Assembly: GCA_025774865.1 (NCBI GenBank)
Contig: JALGZO010000187.1
Location: 1-11,574 of the forward strand
From: a bacterium
GTDB taxonomy: Bacteria > ARS69
Direction of reading: 5' to 3'
Length of the DNA: 11,574 nucleotides
In this document: positions 5,947 to 11,574 of the stretch, piece by piece
How the letters are laid out: every line of letters begins with the position of its first letter
Numbering within the stretch: position 1 is the first letter of the stretch
The notes under the pieces: generated by a model
The model's input: the letters and a program-made list of their open reading frames with translations, nothing else
Told to the model about the DNA's origin: nothing
Databases searched by the model: none
Program-made: the position numbers and the translations under genes

Positions 5947-8481
5947 CTACCTCACGACTGTCATCTTCACCGTCTTCTTGTCCGCACCCGCTGTGAGCAC
6001 GACAAAGTAGACGCCACTTCGCACGTCCGCCGCGATCCAGGGCGCCGCGCGGACCACTCCGTCCCCGTGGGGCAGCTGAACCACGCGGTCGATGAGCCGC
6101 CCGTGGACGTCGTAGATATCGAGGGTCACTTCGCCCTCGTGTTTGGCCGCGAACCGGAGCCACGTCCGATCGCGTACCGGATTCGGCGAGGGCGGGTCGA
6201 GCATGAGGTTCAGCGCCGCGCCCGCGACAGACACATCCGCCCCGGTGGAGACCCCCGGGAGGTCCACTTCCCAGGCCCCGCGACCGTACGTCCCGGCCAC
6301 GAGCTTGCGCGTGGATCGATGAATCTCCAGGTCCGTCACGACGACGTTCGGGAGGCCCGTTTCGAACGGCACCCAGTTCGCCCCGCCGTTCGTGCTCGAC
6401 CAGACCCCGAAGTCCGTTCCGAGGAACCAGTCATCCGGGTTCGCCGGGTCCGCGATCATCGTGTTGACGGGAATCGAGGGGAGATCTCCCGTCACGTCCG
6501 TCCAGCTCGCACCGAAATCGGTCGTGACCGCGAGGTGGGCGACGTTGTTGAACGAACCGAACGTGACGAACGCCGTGCCGAGGTCGGAGGGGTGAGCCTG
6601 GATCTTGGTCTCCGATCCGACGGGGAAGCCGTAGTTGGCCGCGGGCGTCCAGGAATCACCACCGTCCGTCGAGACGAAGGGGCGCGTGGGGTTCACCGAC
6701 CAGACCACATCGCCGTCGGTCGGGCTGATCGAGATCCAGATCGCGGTGTGGGGTGCGATGTTCGACCAGAGGAAGCCCCCGCTCGTGGTGCGGAAGATCC
6801 CGTTGCTCGTGGAGGTGAACAGCCGATTCCCCTGGTTTTGATCCTCGTCGACGGCGGTCACCCAGTCGCCCTGCCCGTCGATCCCGTTCATGATCGGGAA
6901 CCAGCTGGCTCCGCTGTTGAGGCTCTTTACGTGGTTACCGAACTGCCACTCAGCGTAGACCGTCCCGTTGCCGGGATTGATATTGCACACCATACCATCG
7001 GCGATGAGGGTCGAGATGAACCAGTCGTTCGGCCCGGCGTCGCGACCGGGGAAACCGTTGTCCTGAGATCCACCGGTCATGAAGGTCGGATTGCTCTGCG
7101 ACACGCAGATGTCGTAGAACTGGAACGTCGGAAGACCTTCGCGACGGGAGTTCCACGACTGTCCGTCGTCGGTCGACTTCCATACGCCCCCGTCGGTGCC
7201 CACCCACACATCGTTCGTAGACCCCGGCTCGTACGCGATGGCGTGGTGATCCCAGTGGACGTCGGTCTGGTTGCCGAGCGCGGTGACGCTGTGAGTCTCG
7301 GTGAGCGTGACGCCACCGTCGCTCGACTCGTACATGCGGACACCGCCGGCGATGACCCGGTCCCGGTCGTCGGGATCGACGACGATCGTGAGGTTGTACC
7401 AGCCCTGGCTGTTCACCATGTTCGTGGAGGTGTTTCGGGCCTCCCAGGTCGCGCCGTCATCCGTGCTCCGGTAGACGCCAAGCGTCTGGTGGTTGTCCGA
7501 GCGCGTGTAGTTGGCGTAGATCACGCTGGGATCCGCCGGAGTCACGGCGATCTTGGTCTTGCCGATGAGAGTGGGCGTGGGCTGTCCGGTTCCGACCGCC
7601 GACCACGTCAGACCGTCATCGGTCGACACCTTGACGTTGTTGCCGCCAGCGCCGGAGCGGCCGCGACACGTGTACATTCGAGCGGGCTCGCCGGGCTTGC
7701 ATTTCACGTCGTAGTAGTGCCCACCGGACATGACTCTCGTCCAGTTGTCGCCCTGATCGATCGAGCGCCAGAGCCCGTCCGTGGCGCCCGCGAGGATCGT
7801 CCCCGTGAGCGGATTCACCTCCATGTGATGGAAGCCGTGACCGCTCGGCAGGTTGAAGGTGAGGCTCGTCGGCTGCCAGGTGGCACCGCTGTCGGTCGAC
7901 TTGAAAATCCCGACCCCGGACTGCCCTCCGGCTCCTTCGCCGGTCCCGACCAGAACCACGCTCGGATTCTGATCGAGAACGGCGACGGCACCGATGAGAA
8001 GAGACGGCAGCTGATCGGTCGCCGTCGTGTACGTGTCGCCGCCGTCGCTCGACTTCCAGAGGCCGCCGCTCGCGGCGCCGATGTAAACGACGTTCGGATT
8101 GGTCGGATGGAACTCGATCGTGGTGATGCGTCCGGAGAGGTTCACGGGGCCGAGCTGGAACCAGCCGGCTCGAGGCGATACGCCGAGCTGCCTCTCGCGC
8201 TTGATCCGCCACGCGTGGAGCACCTCCTGCGGCTCGGGGAGCCGTCCCCCCAGGCGGCGCTGGATGTTCCATTTGATCCGGTTGAACGGCTTCCATCCGC
8301 TTCCCGGTTGGTCGCGGAGCTCCGGATGGGCAGCGTAGAATCGCTCCATCGATTGGATCCAATCGGGGAGCGGTGAATCAGGGTGTGGCTCCGCGGCCGT
8401 CGCGGTCTCTCCGGCGAAGGCGGTCAATGAGATCGAGGCGACGAGCAGAGAGGTTCTTCGGAGAAAGGAAGCTCGAGACAT
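5947..8481 (-). CDS. Secreted Asp-box (BNR/VPS10-like) beta-propeller protein with C-terminal sorting domain
   Basis: An 844-aa exported protein. ATG 8481 has AGGAGG five nt upstream. Residues 1-29 are a signal peptide ending TATA or ATAA. Residues about 38-100 include GSGWKPFNRIKW, a type of N-terminal block I have seen before propellers of this class. From about 144 to 703 there are twelve Asp-box-like motifs (S-x-D-x-G-x-T/S-W), for example KSTDSGATW (194-202), RSTDDGATW (338-346), KSTDDGQSW (435-443) and VSTDGGDSW (603-611). They repeat every 40-80 residues, as in two stacked sortilin/Vps10 or sialidase-type propellers. Some boxes are degenerate (KSLNSGASW, RTTSGGFLW). I see no sialidase or GH74 catalytic set that I could name with confidence, so it may bind rather than cut. 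The tail (about 758-844), opening DPPSPNPVRD, is a FlgD-Ig/'Por'-type domain like that of the next gene. Likely surface or extracellular; binding partner unknown. Confidence 0.88.
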   Translation of the reverse strand: MSRASFLRRTSLLVASISLTAFAGETATAAEPHPDSPLPDWIQSMERFYAAHPELRDQPGSGWKPFNRIKWNIQRRLGGRLPEPQEVLHAWRIKRERQLGVSPRAGWFQLGPVNLSGRITTIEFHPTNPNVVYIGAASGGLWKSSDGGDTYTTATDQLPSLLIGAVAVLDQNPSVVLVGTGEGAGGQSGVGIFKSTDSGATWQPTSLTFNLPSGHGFHHMEVNPLTGTILAGATDGLWRSIDQGDNWTRVMSGGHYYDVKCKPGEPARMYTCRGRSGAGGNNVKVSTDDGLTWSAVGTGQPTPTLIGKTKIAVTPADPSVIYANYTRSDNHQTLGVYRSTDDGATWEARNTSTNMVNSQGWYNLTIVVDPDDRDRVIAGGVRMYESSDGGVTLTETHSVTALGNQTDVHWDHHAIAYEPGSTNDVWVGTDGGVWKSTDDGQSWNSRREGLPTFQFYDICVSQSNPTFMTGGSQDNGFPGRDAGPNDWFISTLIADGMVCNINPGNGTVYAEWQFGNHVKSLNSGASWFPIMNGIDGQGDWVTAVDEDQNQGNRLFTSTSNGIFRTTSGGFLWSNIAPHTAIWISISPTDGDVVWSVNPTRPFVSTDGGDSWTPAANYGFPVGSETKIQAHPSDLGTAFVTFGSFNNVAHLAVTTDFGASWTDVTGDLPSIPVNTMIADPANPDDWFLGTDFGVWSSTNGGANWVPFETGLPNVVVTDLEIHRSTRKLVAGTYGRGAWEVDLPGVSTGADVSVAGAALNLMLDPPSPNPVRDRTWLRFAAKHEGEVTLDIYDVHGRLIDRVVQLPHGDGVVRAAPWIAADVRSGVYFVVLTAGADKKTVKMTVVR

Positions 8482-8693
8482 ACCACCCTCCTGGGTTTCC
8501 GCCGGCGAAGAGCGAGCCGAGTCGGCCGCGGTTGCGCACGTAGCCGCGAGTCCGGGGAGAGTGGAAGTCTAGCACATGGGGTGACGGGACTGATGTCGGC
8601 CGTCGGGTAGGGCTCGACCGGACGGCACGAGCCCTACCCCGGGCCGCATCGAGCGAGCCGTCCGGGGTGCGAACGCCGGTGGGGAAGAGGCGG
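8482..8693. other. Intergenic gap with a strong inverted repeat
   Basis: This 212-bp stretch between the small membrane protein gene and the propeller gene holds the 12-bp inverted repeat described separately. On the minus strand TAGACT (8566-8571), preceded by TG one base away, could be an extended -10 about 85 bp before the propeller gene, but no -35 is visible. An open frame crossing the region (8378-8752) is arginine- and serine-rich and overlaps the propeller signal peptide out of frame, so it is not called. Confidence 0.5.
8605..8639 (-). terminator. GC-rich hairpin, candidate terminator or RNA stem between operons
   Basis: GGGTAGGGCTCG (8605-8616) and its exact reverse complement CGAGCCCTACCC (8628-8639) flank an 11-nt loop, so a 12-bp perfect stem can form. 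It begins 55 nt past the stop of the 34-aa gene and ends 124 nt before the start of the propeller gene, where a transcript boundary is expected. Neither strand has a run of T after the stem, so it is not a classical intrinsic terminator. It could mark a U-less terminator, an mRNA-stabilising stem or a protein-binding palindrome. Confidence 0.45.
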
Positions 8694-8798
8694 TCAGCTC
8701 TTGTTCTTGAACTGAGCCTGCTTCCGGTGGTTCCGAACCGAGAAGTAGGCAACGCCCAGGATGACCGCGAGCACGATCAGGATCACGTTGAACGACAT
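8694..8798 (-). CDS. 34-aa single-span membrane protein
   Basis: ATG at 8798 to TGA at 8694 encodes 34 residues. AAGGAG (8807-8812) sits 8 nt upstream, one of the best ribosome binding sites in the window. The protein starts MSFN, has one hydrophobic span at about residues 5-19 (VILIVLAVILGVAYF), then a basic tail (SVRNHRKQAQFKNKS), so a short N-out, C-in topology is expected by the positive-inside rule. It lies 55 bp after tadC on the same strand and may be the last gene of the pilus operon. It lacks the processing site and EY motif of Flp pilins, so it is not a pilin that I recognise. Function unknown. Confidence 0.7.
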   Translation of the reverse strand: MSFNVILIVLAVILGVAYFSVRNHRKQAQFKNKS

Positions 8799-8853
8799 GG
8801 TCGGATCTCCTTCGTCAATCCGGGATGGGTTGCACACGGGGCAGAAACATCAA

Positions 8854-9792
8854 TCAATCGTTCATTCCTTTGAGAGCATCGATCAGCTGCAACATTCCAG
8901 GAGCGAGCATGACGACGAGCAGGGCCGGGAAGATGCAGAACACCAGGGGGAACAGCATCTTGACCGGGGTCTTCCTCGCCGCTTCTTCCGCCCTCTGACG
9001 TCGTCGCGTCCTCAGGGAAGCTGCGTGAATCCGCAATGCGCGAGCGATGCTCGTACCGAACCGGTCGCTTTGAACGAGGACCGCGACGAGTCCTCGAACG
9101 TCCTCGTTGCCGGTGCGCCGCGCCAGATTTCGCAAGGCTTGAGTTCTCTGCACTCCCGTACTCATCTCCAGATTGACGAGCCGGAGTTCCTCGCTCATGG
9201 CGCGCGAATGCAGTGTGCTCTCGCGGCTCACGCTGAGGAGCGCCGCGTTCAACCCCTGCCCTGCTTCGACGCAGATGACCATGAGATCGAGAGCATCGGG
9301 GAGGGCCAATGTGATCTCCATGCGACGCTGATTCTGCTTGATCCGCAACCACATCGACGGCGCCATGAATCCGACGAGGGCGACTACCCCGGAGAGCACC
9401 GTGACTTCCATCTGGAGCAGCCCCGTGTAGTTGCCACCCACGTAGAGCATCACGAGGCCGAGCGCGGCGGCCAGGAAGACACGCAGGCCCACGAAGACCT
9501 TGGTGACATCATCATGGCGGAATCCGGCGCCGGCCAGCTCCCAGCGTAGCAAGGGCGACTGGCTCTGCCAGGGCAGAACCCACGAGAACACGGTGAAGGG
9601 GCGCAACCAAACGGGGAGGGGACGCGCGAACAGGCCGGCGGCGGACTCGACCACCTCCCCCTGGGGGGTACCGATCTTGCGAAGTCGGTCCACGACGCGG
9701 TTGTCACCGCCCCGGAGCCGCATGACGCCGAGCACGGCACTGATGACTGCGACGCCAAGCATCGCGGGAAGCAGATACTGAACCATCGTCAT
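8854..9792 (-). CDS. tadC: TadC-like inner-membrane platform protein of the Tad/Flp pilus
   Basis: A 312-aa membrane protein that with TadB forms the inner-membrane platform on which the CpaF/TadA ATPase works to assemble Flp pili. Membrane spans lie at about 5-23, 103-120, 130-150 and 280-302. The T2SSF (GspF-type) domain covers about 164-295 and opens LPDALDLMVICVEAGQGLNAAL (164-185), a hallmark of TadC; RNLARRTGNEDVRGLVAVL and SDRFGTSIARALRIHA follow as expected. The length is usual for TadC. ATG 9792 overlaps the tadB stop by 4 bp (ATGA); ATG at 9786 is an equally close alternative start. It is the last recognisable tad gene here. Confidence 0.92.
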   Translation of the reverse strand: MTMVQYLLPAMLGVAVISAVLGVMRLRGGDNRVVDRLRKIGTPQGEVVESAAGLFARPLPVWLRPFTVFSWVLPWQSQSPLLRWELAGAGFRHDDVTKVFVGLRVFLAAALGLVMLYVGGNYTGLLQMEVTVLSGVVALVGFMAPSMWLRIKQNQRRMEITLALPDALDLMVICVEAGQGLNAALLSVSRESTLHSRAMSEELRLVNLEMSTGVQRTQALRNLARRTGNEDVRGLVAVLVQSDRFGTSIARALRIHAASLRTRRRQRAEEAARKTPVKMLFPLVFCIFPALLVVMLAPGMLQLIDALKGMND

Positions 9793-10754
9793 ACCTTGAT
9801 CTCCGCGATTCGACGCATGATGAAGTAGCCGACAACTTGCAGTACGGCGGCGGTCATGAGCATGTAGCGGCCCATCGGCTCCTCTATCATCGTCTTCATG
9901 TAGTCCGGCGCCGTGCCGAGGATGAAGAGCCCGAGCGCGATGGGCAGAACCGAAAGGATCGTTCCCGAGAGGCGCGCCTGGGCCGTCATCGCACGGACGT
10001 CACCGAGAATGCGCAGCCGCTCCCGGATGACCTCGGCGGTCTGCTCGAGAATCTCCGTCAGGTTGCCACCCGTGTCGCGCTGGAGCAGGACGGCGATCAC
10101 GAAGAGGTGGAGCTCCTTGCTGTCGACCCGTTGGGCCAGATTGCGAAGCGCTTGTTTCATGTCGACGCCGAGGCGGGTCTCTTCGAACAGAATCGTGAAC
10201 TCGCCGGCCACCGGATCGGAGCACTCCTGTGCGACGACCTGGATGGCGCTCGAGAGCGCCATCCCCGCCCGCAGGGCGCCGGTGAGAATGTCCAACGCGT
10301 CCGGGAACAGCCGCTCGAAGTGCTTGACCCTCTTGTTCCTCCGACGGACGGCCAGGATCCAGGGAGCGGTGCCCAGAAGGACGCCCACCGGGAAGACGTA
10401 GTAAGGAGCTCCAAAGAACATGAGGCCGGCCACGCCCGCCACGGCGAGCGCCAGCGACATGAACAGGAACGCATCCGTGCGGGTCTTGCCGCCTCCCTGG
10501 AGGAGCAGGAGATTCACGCGTCGGGCGAACGCGAACCGGCTCAGCAGCTCTTCCATGAACGGACTCGAGCTGAGCCTTCGATCGTCGAGAATCCCGGGAG
10601 CGGCCGGTACCCTCTCTCGATCCGGCGTCAGGGCCTTGAGTCGGGCGCGAAGCCGCCGCTTCTCCGAGTCCCCGGCGATCCAGTAGACGCCGGCGAACGC
10701 GACGATGGTCACTACGAACACACCGACCGAAAGGAGGATCAGTTCCCGTTCCAC
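9789..10754 (-). CDS. tadB: TadB-like inner-membrane platform protein of the Tad/Flp pilus
   Basis: A 321-aa membrane protein, partner of TadC in the Tad pilus platform. One N-terminal span lies at about 5-27, a hairpin at about 95-135, and two C-terminal spans at about 262-282 and 297-313. The T2SSF domain (about 148-275) opens LFPDALDILTGALRAGMALS, then QECSDPVAGEF and LGVDMKQALRNLAQRVDSKE, all typical of TadB. The start is GTG at 10754, 9 bp after the ATPase stop; the upstream sequence has only a weak AGGA, so translation is probably coupled to cpaF. Full length for the family. Confidence 0.92.
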   Translation of the reverse strand: MERELILLSVGVFVVTIVAFAGVYWIAGDSEKRRLRARLKALTPDRERVPAAPGILDDRRLSSSPFMEELLSRFAFARRVNLLLLQGGGKTRTDAFLFMSLALAVAGVAGLMFFGAPYYVFPVGVLLGTAPWILAVRRRNKRVKHFERLFPDALDILTGALRAGMALSSAIQVVAQECSDPVAGEFTILFEETRLGVDMKQALRNLAQRVDSKELHLFVIAVLLQRDTGGNLTEILEQTAEVIRERLRILGDVRAMTAQARLSGTILSVLPIALGLFILGTAPDYMKTMIEEPMGRYMLMTAAVLQVVGYFIMRRIAEIKV

Positions 10755-10763
10755 GGAGGCGTC

Positions 10764-11574
10764 CTATCCTTCCCGCAGTTCGAAGAAGAGATCTGCGTCG
10801 ATGTCCAGCCCGCTGAGGGCGAGCTTCTCGGCGAACTTGGGCCGGATGCCCGTCGCCTCGTAGTGACCCTGCACGCGCCCGTTTGCATCAATTCCGGTCT
10901 TCGAGAATCGGAAGATCTCCTGCATCGCGATCACATCCTGCTCCTTGCCCACGATCTCACTCACACTCACGAGCCGGCGCGTACCGTCGGACATTCGGGT
11001 CACGTGAACGATGACGTCGAGACCGGCGCTGATTTGCTCTCGCATCGCGGCCGTCGGGAGGTTCACGCCACTCAGAAGCATCAGGGTCTCCAACCGGTGC
11101 AATGCATCCCGCGGGCTGTTGGCGTGTACCGTCGTGATCGACCCGTCGTGTCCCGTGTTCATGGCCTGGAGCATGTCGAGAACCTCGTCGCCGCGAACCT
11201 CCCCGACGACGATCCGGTCCGGCCTCATGCGGAGCGCGTTTCGCACGAGCTCCCGCTGCGTCACTCGTCCCTTGCCCTCCACGTTCGGGGGCCGCGTCTC
11301 CAGACGCACGACGTGAGGCTGCAGGAGCTTGAGCTCGGCGGCATCCTCGATCGTCACGATCCGCTCGGACACCGGAATGGACGCCGAGAGCGCGTTGAGC
11401 AGCGTCGTCTTGCCGGAACCGGTGCCGCCGGAGATGAGCATGTTCAGGCGGGCGTGCACCGCCGCATTGAGAACGGCAACCATCCCCGGGCTGATGGAGT
11501 TGTTCTGAATGAGAGCGTCCATGGTGAGCGTGCGAACTCCGAACCGGCGAATGGAGAGAATCGGGCCGTCCAGG
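10764..11574 (-). CDS. tadA: CpaF/TadA secretion ATPase, C-terminal part (runs off right edge)
   Basis: The hexameric ATPase that powers Tad/Flp pilus assembly. The reading frame stays open to the window end: before ATG 11522 it reads [17 protein letters not shown] in frame, which is family sequence, so that ATG is internal and the true start is outside. About 269 residues are visible. Walker A GGTGSGKT is at 11406-11429. IEDAAEL (the Asp box) follows, then [16 protein letters not shown] (Walker B) and [12 protein letters not shown] (His box). All key residues of the PulE/VirB11-type ATPases are present, so the enzyme looks active. The C-terminal tail ([14 protein letters not shown]...) is typical of CpaF. 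The stop lies 9 bp before tadB. Confidence 0.94.
   Translation of the reverse strand, partial: LDGPILSIRRFGVRTLTMDALIQNNSISPGMVAVLNAAVHARLNMLISGGTGSGKTTLLNALSASIPVSERIVTIEDAAELKLLQPHVVRLETRPPNVEGKGRVTQRELVRNALRMRPDRIVVGEVRGDEVLDMLQAMNTGHDGSITTVHANSPRDALHRLETLMLLSGVNLPTAAMREQISAGLDVIVHVTRMSDGTRRLVSVSEIVGKEQDVIAMQEIFRFSKTGIDANGRVQGHYEATGIRPKFAEKLALSGLDIDADLFFELREG

Noticed and set aside
5899-8376. 825-codon open frame on the plus strand
   Set aside because: It is antisense to the Asp-box protein, whose repeats, signal peptide and Shine-Dalgarno are unambiguous. The plus-strand translation is rich in R, D, V and H with no fold-like pattern, as expected from high-GC codon bias.
5947-8481. Apparent DNA repeats in the propeller gene
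   Set aside because: The similarity is at the protein level (Asp boxes); the nucleotide copies are diverged and are not a recombination repeat or CRISPR array.
8378-8752. 124-codon minus-strand frame across the intergenic gap
   Set aside because: It overlaps both the 34-aa gene and the propeller signal peptide out of frame, is Arg/Ser-rich and has no ribosome binding site.

Overview
The window is high-GC DNA in which every gene I can support lies on the minus strand. It reads from a Tad/Flp pilus assembly block at the right edge, through a small-protein gene and two secreted-protein genes, to a four-gene exopolysaccharide operon and the first codons of a further exported protein at the left edge. 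The two secreted proteins end in FlgD-Ig-like or 'Por'-type C-terminal domains with an N-P-F or S-P-N-P entry motif, and outer-membrane beta-barrel export is present. Together these suggest a Gram-negative bacterium, perhaps of the FCB group or an uncultured relative such as Eisenbacteria. That placement is inference; no rRNA or marker gene is present.

Right block (8854-11574): the C-terminal part of the CpaF/TadA secretion ATPase, then TadB and TadC, the paired inner-membrane platform proteins. They are 9 bp apart and then overlap by 4 bp, as expected of one operon. The ATPase runs off the right edge; an internal Met should not be taken as its start. A 34-codon gene for a single-span membrane protein (8694-8798), with a good Shine-Dalgarno, follows 55 bp after tadC. 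After it comes a perfect 12-bp inverted repeat (8605-8639).

Middle block (4896-8481): an 844-aa secreted beta-propeller protein with about 12 Asp-box (BNR/VPS10-like) repeats, then a secreted DUF1028 protein 46 bp downstream. Both carry signal peptides and C-terminal sorting-type domains. Signal-peptide cleavage of the DUF1028 protein is predicted to leave a threonine at the mature N-terminus.

Left block (211-4722): a poly-N-acetylglucosamine (PNAG, Pga/Hms/Ica)-type operon in the order D-C-A-B. It contains a two-TM PgaD-like accessory protein, the processive GT2 synthase PgaC, a TPR plus outer-membrane beta-barrel protein (PgaA/YaiO-like), and a PgaB-like NodB deacetylase without room for the C-terminal hydrolase domain of E. 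coli PgaB. Genes overlap by 4, 22 and 4 bp, so translation is probably coupled. As a working model, C and D polymerise and export across the inner membrane, B trims acetyl groups in the periplasm, and A threads the polymer through the outer membrane. With the Tad genes and secreted adhesin-like proteins, the window looks surface- and biofilm-oriented. A signal-peptide gene starting at 102 runs off the left edge.

I found no rRNA, tRNA, CRISPR array, insertion sequence or attachment site. The many long plus-strand open frames are antisense shadows typical of high-GC DNA.
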